Shown piece by piece: positions 35,966-47,188 of a DNA stretch of 64,000 nucleotides (its first letter is position 1; the number at the start of each line of letters is the position of its first letter). The notes below the pieces were generated by a model that saw nothing but the letters and a program-made list of their open reading frames with translations, made no database searches and was not told the DNA's origin. The stretch is from Drosophila pseudoobscura. Taxonomy: Eukaryota; Arthropoda; Insecta; Diptera; Drosophilidae. The stretch lies in contig NC_046681.1 in the NCBI RefSeq assembly GCF_009870125.1, positions 12,413,001-12,477,000 on the forward strand, written 5' to 3'. The translations under genes were made by a program, and so were the position numbers.

Positions 35966-37550
35966 TTTACAGTTTAGTTGTTGAGTGCGCGAAAGAGAGG
36001 GGAGAAGGAGAGGTTAGCGAATGTGAGGGAAATGGACATGAAGAGCGGGAGTGCGGGGGGGGAGGGGGGAGGGTGAGTGGGTTAATGTAAGGGACAGACC
36101 GAGTAGAACGGGAGCGAAATAGCGGAGCAGGGGAGAACTGGAAAGCGGGGGGTGGGTTTGCGGGTGTGCGGCGGCCACTGCAGTGTGTGTCGAAAATTAA
36201 TTGACACTATGCCAAAATTGTTTGCCAATATTATTGGCAACGGAAATTGTTGGTTCAAGATCGCCTCGAATCGAGTGAGAGAATAGGGGGGTGGTGGGGG
36301 ACTGGACTCTGGGGTTTGTTTGGTTATCGTTTGCCAAACTAATTAATTGTCTGATTTGCCCAAATGATGATGGAATCACGTTACCTGTGGCTCCAAACTG
36401 CGATCCGGGTTTGTGTATTTGATTGCAGGCATTTCTTGGGGCTTAAAGGGATCCACTTTACTGATTTGCTTATCAGGCGAAAGGGCATTTTCTAAAAATT
36501 CAACACAAAAATAAAGCCCTCTCTGTGTCTGGGTGGAAAAAAGTTTTCTCTCTCGTCAAGCGGAGCGGCTGCGGCGCCGGGCAGCAGTTTTTATCGATGC
36601 CCGTCCATGCAGGGCAGGACAGGGCAGGACAGGACAGGGCAGGGCATGGCCCTGCAACAGACACAACACTGAAACTGCAACACACAACTCGGCTGCTGCT
36701 GCTATGGCTTTCGCATCCCACGTGGACTTTTGGCTTTAATCCATTGACCAATAGACGCACCATGGCCAAATGCTGTTCCCTAGATGGCTGCCTGCCAGTG
36801 GAGGATGGGATGCCTGGGCAGCAGATATTAACATGCGACGGCTGCCTGCTGCCTGGTGCCTGATGCCTTCTGCCTGCAACTCAGCGCGCAGCTGACAAAA
36901 TGGCCAGTTGGCTTATGGCCATGCCACTCCCCTGCTCCCCCCTGCCCACACGCAAGCTGGGGACTGGACTTCCTGTAAGTGATCAATGTTTGTCTATGCT
37001 CTGCGGTGTGCCATAGAGGCAGATGCATGTCCCCTACCCGTCGCCCCCGCCAGCAACGCGCCATGGCAGCCACTGCCACAGCCAGTGGTCATTTGTTTGG
37101 TGGTAGTGCTGCTGCTCCTGTACTGCTCCTCCGACTCTGCTCCTTCCATCATGTTGCAGAAATTGCCTTTGTAAACATGCATAAATTGTTGCATACTTTT
37201 GGGCTTGGACTTGCTCGCTCTCCCTCTCTTCCACTTTGGCTCTGCTACCTCTCTGTCGCACTCTTTCCCACTCTGGCTCTGTTACCTCTCTGTCGCACTC
37301 TGTCTCTCTCCCTCTCTCTCGCCCTATTCCCCCGTTGCTTAGCTTGTGATTATGTTTGTAGAGCCTGTTTTGGGGGCTGCAAGCGTTGCTGGTTGCCAGT
37401 GCCGGTCGTTAAGTGCCAGTGACTTATTTGCCATGTCACTGTATGAGTGTCAAAGAGTACGTGTGTGTGTGTGGGTGTGTGGCCATGAGAGTTATTCTCC
37501 TTAACTAGGCTTTAAAAATCGTACACATCGTACAGCTTTTCACTTGATGG
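35966..37550. other. non-coding, GA-, GGGACA- and CTCT-rich
   Basis: G/A-rich 35985-36150, GGGCAGGACA repeats 36610-36650, CTCTCT blocks 37215-37325. The frames found here are repeat products. Confidence 0.5.
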
Positions 37551-37589
37551 CATTTAAAAAATTTTATTTTTCGAAAATTCATCAAATTG

Positions 37590-38255
37590 AGTATGACCAA
37601 AGACTATACAATACCAAGATGTTGCATGAGCGACCAAAAAGCTGTTCTATGGCGGGTCCCAACATTAGAACCCAAAAGGCACGAGGGAGCGCGCGGGGTT
37701 TCAATTCCCTTTTCGCCTGTGCTTCGTCTCTACCGCGAGCCTCAGCACCGTCGAAGCGGTGGTCGCGGATCGCCGATGTCTTTGGAGCGGCACAGTGGGA
37801 CCTGTGACCTGTGTAGTGAATATGAGTTCAATAAATATTTGCACACTGAAAAAATGTTAAACTTTGAGTGCTTATATCTTCTAAACTAAAACTATCTTGA
37901 AAATTCGATTGGAAAATTCTCTATTAGATGCGTACATTAAATTTATCTAAAGCACTCATCCAATTTTTTTTACTATTTCGGCTGAGTCCCCACTGTGCCG
38001 CGCCAAAGACATCAGCGACCACGCTGCCCTACGGTTTCGGCACGCAGACGATTCATATTTTGTTTTTGTATTCTTTCTCTCGAGACACACCGACTCGACG
38101 CTGACCGAGGCATTGACGAAGCCGAGTAGCGTAAAAGAGAATTGAAGTAATAGCCCCGCGCGCCCGTACCATGAAGCGTCAAACGAAAATTGAAAAAGAA
38201 TTTGTTCCTCATGCAACATCTTGGTATTGTATAGGCTTTGGTATGACCCAAGCGT
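37590..38255. mobile_element. pair of inverted element copies (arms about 210-260 bp)
   Basis: The left arm starts near ACTATACAATACCAAGATG (37602) and ends near GCGGCACAGTGGG (37787-37800). The right arm carries the same words in reverse complement, CCCACTGTGCCGC near 37988 and CATCTTGGTATTGTATAG near 38217-38234. Between them lie about 190 AT-rich bases. Arm similarity is patchy in the middle but keeps word order, so these are two diverged copies of one element in opposite orientation, or a foldback element. No coding sequence is preserved. Confidence 0.7.
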
Positions 38256-38584
38256 GAATTGTTTTCTTGGCCACGTTTTGTTTCGCCGGATTTTCATAGT
38301 GAATGGGAACTCTGGTTCTCTAATGGAAACAAGATTTCTAGTGTGCTTAAATATTTGTAAAAAGCCGAGCAAAGTCGAAGCGAATTAAAAATAAGTTTTC
38401 GACTATTACGATCCCCGTCGGTAAAACAGCATTCGCCCATCTGATGCCCATCACTAGTTCAAGTTCATACCTAGCGTCTGCCGAGTAGAAGTCGCACACC
38501 AATACCAACACAAATCAAAATACCGACCGACAGGCAAAACGTAAAACGAAGCAGCGCTGCCGCTGCTCTGCCATGGAAAAAAAA

Positions 38585-38640
38585 AAGTATAAAACGGGCA
38601 GCAGCGGCTGGGCGAGCGCCGCATTCGTTTTTCAACCGCC
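38585..38640 (+). promoter_or_regulatory. TATA-box promoter-like sequence
   Basis: AGTATAAAACGGG at about 38586 is followed about 30 bases later by GCCGCATTCG and TTTTTCAACC, the spacing of a core promoter. The neighbouring CCGTCGGTAAAACAGCATTCG (38416-38437) is part of a dispersed repeat also seen at 40558-40590, so this may be a transposon promoter. No transcript is visible. Confidence 0.3.
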
Positions 38641-39151
38641 GCCATAATAATTCCCTAATATCTCTTTATTGTATAAAATGGTTTGGTGGGACCGCCTTCC
38701 GTCACCACCAGCCGATTCGTCTCAGAAAGGGCCCTCCCTCCTATCGGTGTAAAATTGTATTTTTGGCTGCGGTGGTTTCGAAATGTTGCCGAAACCTCCG
38801 CAACAACTCCAAGTCTCACACATTCCCTCTCTTTCGCACACTTTTCGTCGTCCAGTGTGCGTATATGGGAGAGGAGCCAGCATTGGTCGGGATTCCTTTT
38901 CCAGATGCGTTCTGGATGATGTCGCAGCCAAGTCGGAATGTTTTCCAGAAACTTCCATTCGTACTTTTCTCTCATTGTGTGGCTGTGGCTGTGTCTGCAC
39001 ATGCCCGTGTGGTGTGCTTAATTTCTCAATAATACGCGTCCCAACACAGGCTGGGCAAATTTTGCCTGCTAAGCGGTTTTCATAGTCCTTTCACGGAGCT
39101 CCGTCCTCCTCTCCGCCAGGGTCTCCCAAAAGGGAGCCAGACATTTTTTGT

Positions 39152-39585
39152 TTAGATATATGTACATAGCTCGTACCTTTTCGTACCTTCGTACCAGAAT
39201 GCGATCTGCAGACAGGCCACAATAACCATGGATCGCTCGCCAATGGATTCCTCGCTTCGGAAGTACAGCACGGTAAGAGAGGACAGCAGCTTGAGGGCAA
39301 AGAAGATGACTAGCAGGCACCAGACCATGCTTAGGTTGATCTCCTGCTTCAGGGGAAAGTAGAAGTGGAAGAGCTCGGAGATCACGTACACAATGCCGGC
39401 GTAGATACTGAAGTCCAGCAGCCATTGGTACTCGGTGAAGTAGCTCAGTTGAACCACGTCCTGCTCGGCCGATAGAGGCCGGTGCGACAGAGTATCCACT
39501 TGGCGAAGGAGTAGTGGGGACTCAGTTTCTGTATCACGCTGACCATCACCAGCGTGATCACCAGTTGGGCGCCCAGCACAGCCAT
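39152..39585 (-). pseudogene. TMEM161-like gene fragment, truncated and frameshifted
   Basis: ATG at 39585 begins MAVLGAQLVITLVMVSVIQK and continues LSPHYSFAKWILCRTGLY, the conserved start of TMEM161A/B, a multi-pass membrane protein. At about 39475 the hydrophilic loop that normally follows is missing, the frame shifts, and the protein resumes as VVQLSYFTEYQWLLDFSIYA, then INLSMVWCLLVIFFALKLLS and LYFRSEESIGERSMVIVACL. It then runs into unrelated sequence (IAFWYEGTKRYELC). No splice sites explain the jump. The intact copy should have many more membrane segments; none are found nearby. A partial, dead duplicate is the best explanation, though misassembly is possible. Confidence 0.75.
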
Positions 39586-40260
39586 CGCTTTCCGTTGTCT
39601 TTTGTTAATTTACAGCGTTAATTATTTTATTGTTTTTTATTTATTATTTTTAATTCAAAACGGAAATCTCAAAAAAAAGGTTTGTCGAAATTTTCTTTTT
39701 TGGGTTGACAGTGTGACCAGATTCGCCCACCCACTGGTAGGCCGGGCGGGCGGGTGGTTGCATTTGGGGCAATTAAAGAAATCGCCCAAAAAGAAGTGAA
39801 AGAGAAATGAAAGTTCCAACTCCCCTTTAAAGTCGATTTGCGGGGGGGGGGGGGGGGGCATTCCAGCTCCTTTGCTCCTTGATTTTTCGTCTTTGGGGCT
39901 TCTCTTTTGTGGCCGCCTGCGACGCTTGATTTCTTTTCATATAATAATTGCATTCGTTGGGGCGGAGGGCGAACTGCAAGAAACGGCAGCCGATAATGCC
40001 GAAAGGAGGCGCCAATATTTACACTTAAAGAAGTAAAGTTTTGGCGCGTGTTAAGTGGATAAATTAATTGCTTGGAATTGTTGCAATGTTCTTAAGATTT
40101 CTCCGAACGAGCGGCATCCCCGAGAAGGCGGCCATCGAAAGGCATCAAAGGATTGTGTGTGGCAGCTGCTTGAATATCAATTTCCAACAAGGAAGTGACG
40201 ATTGTCCAAGGAATGTTTATTTTACCACCTTTATTGCTGGTAAAAGCAGCCACACAAATG

Positions 40261-40445
40261 CTCCAAATTTTTGTCCCTTTTCCGTCCGTTTGGAAATTAT
40301 TATTATTATTAAGTATGTTTTAAATTCTCAGCCTTTATTCGCAATCTTTATGATTGGGTGCGGTGGTTTCGAAATGATGAAAAGCGAAACCCCCGCAACG
40401 CCTTCCACGCTCTCACTTAAAGCCAACTCTCAAAATATGGTTGAC
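40261..40445 (+). repeat. dispersed repeat family B, copy 1
   Basis: Contains TTTCCGTCCGTTTGGAAATT, then TTATTCGCAATCTTTATGAT and GGTGCGGTGGTTTCGAAATG, and ends ACTCTCAAAATATGG. The same block occurs at 40700-40955 and inverted at 42655-42895. A divergent piece is at 38764-38850. Confidence 0.8.
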
Positions 40446-41339
40446 TGTGTCTGTTCCTGCTCTTTCCAAACGGATTTTACCCCGCTCAGCTGCCGCTAGA
40501 GATGGGCATGAGTTAGAGGTGAGCATAGAATGGTGCCTGAGCCACTGCTAGTCAAGCGAATGCCGTTTTACCGACGGGAATCGTAAAAAGGGGCTGGGGG
40601 ATGCATTTTCGAAAAGACTTAAAAACTCTTCCCTCTGCTGGGGCAGAGGAAGACATAGGAAAAGCCAAAAATCAACGAAAAATGTGGAACATTTTCCCTT
40701 TTCCGTCCGTTTGGAAATTATTATTATTAAGTGTGGCGCCTACTTTAAAGCTGGAAATACATTTCTTAAATTCTCAGCCTTTATTCGCAATCTTTACGAT
40801 TGGGTGCGGTGGTTTCGAAATGATGAAAAGCGAAACCCCCGCAACGCCTTCCACGCTCTCACTTAAAGCCAACTCTCAAAATATGGCAGACTTCGCCATT
40901 TCGGGTCTGCCAAATACAATATTATTTACTTATTTTTTCGTCATGTTTTCTGACCATAACTTCTGGGAATTTATTGGAGCAGAGCGCATAGTTAATCCTG
41001 CCAAATATCTATATATCTGTGCCCTGCCTAACGCACCGATCGATCGTCATCCTGTTTCTCCCGGCAATGCGTGGCATTTTTCCACAACTCGCTCGAGCTC
41101 AGTGTTCGGAAATTTCTATTCGAGTTTGCCCAGCGATGGTCAGGCCATTTTGAGCGTCAAAATAAGCTAGATTTCACAAAAACACAAGCTAAAAGCAGCT
41201 AAAAATTTAAAAAAAACAGGCCAAAAAATAGGCTAAAAATAAAAAAACACATAGATATACACATTTCTAATTGTGTTATCATTTTATCCAACTCGCTATT
41301 ACTCGAATCGGTATATTTATCGCTGGAACGTATTAAATT

Positions 41340-41775
41340 TAAATATTTCTCCGGTAATTGGTAGCTGTGGCAACATATGCCATGACGGCGCAATCCATAT
41401 CTTCAAAATTCAAAAGAATTATAGTCGTATTCATCAGACAATTAAATATTACTAAATCAAACCTTATATTTAATATTGAGTCTAAGGATTTAACAGTCAT
41501 TTTGTTCCTAAGCTTGGTCTTAACGATATTTATTAAACTGATTACATGTTCAATGGCAGCATTTGAACACGGTAGACTTAAAATTTCAATAACAAATAAA
41601 GCAATTTCTTCAAGAGGTTTGTTTTTGCCGAGGGACTAAGTGAATTTTGCCATATTGGGCAAGAATTTCAATATGGAAATGAGATCATTAGGATTTTTAT
41701 TATGTTCGAGTACATTTTCTGCAGCAAAAACTTTCAGTTTTTCCAATGTCTCAAAATTATCTGGAAGTCTGAAAT
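41340..41775 (-). pseudogene. hAT transposase C-terminal remnant
   Basis: Minus-strand translation gives RLPDNFETLEKLKVFAAENV, NPNDLISILKFLPNMAKFT, a TAG stop, then PLEEIALFVIEILSLPCSNA and AAIEHVISLINIVKTKLRNK. The LP-CSNA-x-IE-x-V-x-S signature followed by a K-x-RNKM stretch is the hAT dimerisation region. The E-R-V-F/I of active members reads E-H-V-I here. An internal stop and the missing N-terminal parts show it is inactive. Confidence 0.75.
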
Positions 41776-42269
41776 TAAACAGCAGATTATTATTTATTTT
41801 TAATATCAAATCCTATTAAATAAGCTCCTTTATAAAATTCTTGCACCTCAATTTTACACAATTACACATTTCACACGATCGCCAAGTTTCTGTGTAGTAG
41901 TGACCGAAACTTTTCAACGAAAATATACCAATATACCAAATGAATTCTAAAATACCATGATAATGTACAACAAATATACTTTTTGTTCGATTTGCCTAAA
42001 AATATATGTAGGATATAAAGAGGAAAAGTAAAAAAGAGTGAAATTAAAAAAGGCTAAATTTAAGGCTATAAGCATTTTCATAATTTTTCAAGCTTTTCCG
42101 TTTTCAAATAAGCTAGATCTAGCCTTAAATAGGCTGAAATGGCAACACTGGGTCTGGCCTTTCTTTTTCATTGGCCGCTTATTTGCCTTTTTTCACATCT
42201 AGCTGCTGCGTCGAAACGATCGTCGTGCACTTTCCGTCTCCCTCTCCATCGTGCGGCTTTGTCGTGTGT

Positions 42270-42450
42270 TTGTCGTTTGCTCGCTGGCCGTCGGCTCCCT
42301 TCTTGCTGTTTCTTTTTCGTCGTTGCTTGTTCGCTGCGCATGGCCGTCGGCTCCCTTCTTGCTGTTTCTTTTGCGTCGTTGCTTGTCCGCTGCGCATGGC
42401 CGTCGGCTCCCTTCTTGCTGTTTCTTTTGCGTCGTTGCTTGTCCGCGGCT
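42270..42450. repeat. 56-bp tandem repeat, about three units
   Basis: GGCCGTCGGCTCCCTTCTTG recurs at 42286, 42342 and 42398, exactly 56 bases apart, with only a few differences. As 56 is not a multiple of three, the long frames over it are unlikely to be coding. Confidence 0.9.
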
Positions 42451-42899
42451 ATAGTCTCTACGTAGCCCAAGCCGGTGGTCCTCTTGGAATAACTGGGAAA
42501 ATTTTCGGAACGGAAAAACTTTGCGGATCATCACCGAAATGGATGGTGGAAGATCGTCAGTGACAATCTGAGTTACTTGGGTACTAGCTGAAGTCGGGGA
42601 GGAGGCTTTTAGATTTAGGGACCATTTCATGAGAAAGAAATGGAAAGAAACCTTTTTATGGTCATGGTCAGAAAACATGACGAAAAAATAAGTAAATAAT
42701 ATTGTATTTGGCAGACAGGAAATGGCGAACTCTGCCATATTTTGATAGTTGGCTTTAAGTGAGAGCGTGGAAGGCGTTGCGGGGGTTTCGCTTTTCATCA
42801 TTTCGAAACCACCGCACCCAATCATAAAGATTGCTGAGAATTTAAAAAATACTTAATAATAATATAAGAACAATAATTTCCAAACGGACGGAAAAGGGA

Positions 42900-43481
42900 C
42901 AAAAATGTGGAACATTTTATTCCCTGATATTTCCAGAGGTTCTCTGATAAGTTTTTATTCAGGAATTCGGATATATTTGGCATTCATTGTAAACTATGCT
43001 TTTTGCAACAATTCAACACCTTGCAACACAATGCCATAGCCCCAGGGCTACAATGCTCTGCATTCATTTTATTTATGTGTTTAACATTTGTTTTACTTTG
43101 GTTGTGGGTGTTTTTTGTTTTTTTGTTTTGTTTTTGGCATTATTTTAATCAACGCTTGCGACCGAAACTCTGGCTAGAGACACACAAACACACCTGTGTG
43201 CACCCGCTGCGACCTTTGGCTTTGTTGAATGCCTCTGGCGGCAGGAGGCAGGAGGCAGGTGCCAGGTGCCAGTAACCCCCAAACCCCCCAATGCGTTACA
43301 TAGTTTGCAAATAAATTAGAATTTGCTACAGCCAGCGGCAAGCAAATTAGAAACCGCTTGAATTACACGAAGAGAGAGAGAAGAAGGGAGAGAGAGGCTG
43401 AATATGTGCGTGTTATAACTGCCAAGAACACACAGATAGTGGCACGCACACGAACACGTGCACCAAAACACCCATAAATAC

Positions 43482-43518
<37 letters not shown>

Positions 43519-45730
43519 CCCCAAAAATGAATCCAAGTGCCGCCGGCAGCAAAATGTGCGTGCAAAAGTAAACATTGGATTTGCAGGGTGGAGCGACGGG
43601 GGATGGGCCCCGGGGGGTGATGGAAGATGGTTTTGCGGGGGGTGGGGGCAGGGAAGAACCGGGACACCAGAACAACTGAAACGCCTCCGTTGGAGTAAAG
43701 TCGGAACGCCGTAACCGCAAGTGGAGTTTGTTGATGGTAAACGGAATTTAAAAGATCCCCAAAGGATCGAGGCAGAATATACCCTTGATGCTCTTTGTTT
43801 TGGGAACATTCCACGTGCCACACGCTTTTAAATATATATAATATTAACTAAATACTATATAGTATATTTGGTGTACTTATTCGTAGAAGTATTCGTGGAA
43901 TTACAAAATCTCAATCTTTTTGTAATATGTTTGACAAGACAACATAAATACTAGATTTCAGATAATATACCATAATTTTTGTATTGTATTAAAAGTTTTT
44001 ATTGATTATTATGATACAAATATTAAATTAAAAATGAAATAAAAATCCTAGATTAAAAATATCAATCTATTTGTAGCATTATTGAAAAAATACTTGTATC
44101 GGAATAAAAGTCGGATAGTTTTTCGAGAAAAATTCTATATTTCACAATAAAAAAAACACAAATGTTTTATACAAAATACAATTTAAAATTAAAAAAAAAA
44201 AAAAAATATTTAAAAAAATACTTAACTCAATTATTAAAGTTTTTCTTAACAAATATTCTAGATTTCAAATAAAATACCACAAATGATTTATTGCTGAGAC
44301 AAATATAAATATAAAGAAAATACTAGATTTTTGAAATATTATTGTATTTATACGAAAAACATAGCGTGTCCTGTTCTTATTTTCGATTCGATTTTGTATT
44401 TTTTTTTGCGGGCACACGTGTCCATCGAAGAGGCTCCTAGCACCCATGGATATGGATAGGGTATGGCTTGCATCCTGGCAAAGCCCCTTGTTGAATCGCT
44501 GGTAGACGGACTAACCGAAAACACCTTTAGACTCTTTGTTTCGGTCTCTGGCAATAGTCAACGCCTTCGTTGTCCGGATCTTCCGCTCCATTCGCCCCCA
44601 TGGAGGCGGCGGAGGGCGCCACATGCATTTCAATTAACGGCCACCGAAAGCCGAAAGCCGAAAGCACTTCAAGCGCAAAAAACACGTACTAGCCAGGTAT
44701 CGCCTTCCGCCCATCGCCACGCCCAGCAGCAGCCTCGGAAGGACTTCGAGGGGGGGGGGGGGGAGAGCCGAACCTCCGCCTCCTCCTATCCCACATATCC
44801 GCATTGTTTATGCTGCGTGGCTGCACTTTATCAAAGCGCCAGGCGAAAGCTAAAAACAAACTGCGGTCGCCCAACGCCATTTTGACTTACAGGCGGGCGC
44901 CATCTTTTTTTTTCGGATTACCCTACAAAACAGGGCATGTCTCTTCGACCTAGAGGATCGTACAATAAACAAAACTTTGAATTCCAGGATATTCCATAGC
45001 TCGTTCTGGCCGAGTTCCACCTTGTTTCATTTTTGCATTTCCACCGTTGCACTTTGCTACTGGTTTTGTGGTGGGAGCTACATAGCAGAGGAATGAGCAG
45101 GGAGAGGGGGGAGGGGGGAGGGGGTGTGTTACCGCCAGCAAGGTTTTTCCAAGTGAAAAGCTTTTCAGCCAGTACGCGCACGCACTTCCGTTTCTTGTTG
45201 TCTCTCTTCTACCTCCCCAACGGTCGCCCCAAGGCTGTTTTGTTAGTAGCCAGCTAGTAGCTAGTAGCTCCATCATCCATCACCCCCCCCCCCCTCTCTC
45301 CCTCCCCCCACCCCGTATTCCTGTTATTCATTGAAGGACAATTTTGTCAGCTGCATATGCAAACAATTACCGCAAAATAAAAGGTAAACAAAATTACTTC
45401 CGAGCAATTTCGCGTGCAAAAACACACACAGGTCTCCCCCTCCCTCTCCACTCCCCATCCACCCGCTGTTACCCATTTAACCACTCCTTCAGCCACACGC
45501 ATCCCTAATGCATGTGTCTATATGGCAAATTATAACTTTTGCTTCTTGTTTGCCTTGGAAAATTCAGCGGCGCGGTGACGTGGCGGAGACTGCCAAAAAA
45601 AAAAAGATATTAAAAGGAGAAACATACTCCCTGATGGAAAAAAATTAAGTAAATTGCTGAAAAAAAGCTTCAAGGGAAATATTTTAGAAATAAAATAATG
45701 AAAAGGGCATCGATTTTGATATGAAAAAGC
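42900..45730. other. non-coding: CA microsatellite, poly-G, AT-rich DNA
   Basis: (AC)n at 43485-43516, poly-G at 44749-44762, poly-C at 45284-45294, AT-rich 43830-44350. A possible donor on the minus strand (GCCT/GTAAGTC near 44890) follows a short ATGGCGCCCGCC, but no exon partner was found. Confidence 0.5.
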
Positions 45731-45784
45731 AGGAGGTAGACAGATTCATATCATTTCCTCCCAGGGTGCGTCTTTTCGCTGCGG

Positions 45785-46850
45785 TTTCTCAACCACAAAA
45801 GGAAAAAACGAGGGGGAACGTTGTGAGTTGCTGCGGACACCGCAACTCTACGGTTATACCCGATACTAAGTCAGTATGGCTCTCCTCCGGCAGACGGCGC
45901 TAATATTAAACGACACGACAAAGAGTGCGTGCGAGAGAGACAGAAAATCAGTCTGAGCGTGACGTCACGCGCTGCGTAGCCAATGCAAATTGATTTGTTC
46001 CTTTTGGCTACAAAAATTATCTGATCTGATCCAGATTCAGCAATCTGATAGATATTTTTAGTTTTCTCGAATCTGCAATATTGTGGATGCAACAGATTTT
46101 CGTCCTTTGTGGGGGCGGAAGGGGGTGGGGCGAAATTTTGAGATATACGTTTTATAGTGACATCTAACAGGAGTGCGGATACTAAATTTGGTTACTCTAG
46201 CTTTAATAGTCTCTGAGATTTGTGAATATCCCCAGATTTGCATCCTTTGCGGGGGCGGAAGGGGGTGTGGCGAAATTTTGAAACAAACTCGTCTCGGTCC
46301 GATATATTAGGAGTGTGGATACCAAATTTGGTTGCTCTAGCTTTTATAGTCTCTGAGATCTAGGCGCTAATGTTTTACTCTAAGCAAAGCCGCCTATGCT
46401 ACGTGTGTGTTAGAGAGAGACAGGGCGAGAAAAAATGAAATTGTTTTCTTGATGCTGGCTATAATAATAATACGATCCAACTCAGATTCCGCAGTCTAAA
46501 AGATATGGTCATTCTCTACGATTCTGCGTTTTTGGTTTTATCGTATCTTTAAAATTGTGGATGCCACAGATTTTCGCCCTTTGAGGGGGCGGAAGTGGGC
46601 GGGGCAAAGTTTTGAAATATTTTTGTAGCAGTGACATATCACAGAAGTCTGAAGGGGACGGACAGACGGACAGACGGACAGACGGACGGACGGACAGACA
46701 GACATGGCTCAATCGACTCGGCTATTGATGCCGATCAAGAATATATATACTTTATGGGGTCGGAAGCGATTCCTTCTGGACGTTACACACATCCACTTTT
46801 ACCACAAATCTAATATACCCCAATACCCATTTTGAGTATAGGGTATAAAA
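45785..46850 (+). mobile_element. DINE-1/mini-me-type nonautonomous element, copy 1
   Basis: Begins near ACGAGGGGGAACGTTGTGAG, continues through CTCTACGGTTATACCCGATA and CTGAGCGTGACGTCACGC, then two or three copies of a TTTGNGGGGGCGGAAG block. A (GACGGACA)n microsatellite follows at 46655-46705, then TCAATCGACTCGGCTATTGA, AAGAATATATATACTTTATG and TATACCC near the end. This order of Helitron-like INE-1 words plus a tetranucleotide array is the known make-up of DINE-1/mini-me repeats. It is inverted relative to the copy at 49975-50540. Confidence 0.8.
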
Positions 46851-47070
46851 ACGTCGGCGCTGTTCTACCACGTGATCCGCTGTTTGTTGCGTCGTGCTCG
46901 TTTTTGAGCCCGTCTGTGAGCGTTTGGGCATCGCTCGGTTCTTCTTCGGCAAATGCTCGTTTCTGTGTTCGTGTGCGAGTAGAAAGCAAGAAATCTCTTG
47001 GTTATACCACTAACAATACAGTATATAGATGTGCCAGTTCATACAACGATCAATACCCCAGAGTGACTGT
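46850..47070 (+). repeat. inverted-repeat arm left of the asparaginase gene
   Basis: CAGTATATAGATGTGCCAGT followed by TCATACAACGATCAATACCC (about 47018-47060) recurs in reverse complement at 49365-49440, with about 30 extra bases inside the right copy. Just upstream, ACTAACAATACAG matches the CTGTATGGTTAGTG strings at 49435-49448 and 49965-49978. Confidence 0.7.
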
Positions 47071-47188
47071 ATAATTTACGGGGAAGGACAGAATTTTGTA
47101 TTTTTTGTATTTTATGGGTAGCAGGTCTATTAGGTTGAAAAGATACATAGGTTCAGTGCTTGTTTGCAACGCTTTCTGATCGGTACAA

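Larger units (their letters stand above)
40600..42900. mobile_element. hAT-containing composite flanked by family-B inverted repeats
   Basis: The left arm (40700-40955) and right arm (42655-42895) are reverse complements over at least 200 bases, sharing GAAACCCCCGCAACGCCTTC, CAATATTATTTACTTATTTT and TTTTTCGTCATGTTTTCTGA. Between them lie a hAT transposase remnant (41340-41775), AT-rich sequence, a GGCTAAAAAT/AGCTAGATCTAGCC-type pair at 41180-41240 and 42105-42130, and a 56-bp tandem repeat (42270-42450). 40605-40680 duplicates the 51282-51355 segment. Confidence 0.6.

Noticed and set aside
42199..42825. 208-codon minus frame
   Set aside because: Runs through the inverted repeat arm and the 56-bp tandem repeat; no recognisable domain, and the tandem unit is not a multiple of three.
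43363..43823. Two overlapping minus frames of about 150 codons
   Set aside because: Depend on the (AC)n microsatellite at 43485-43516 giving Cys/Val runs; not coding.
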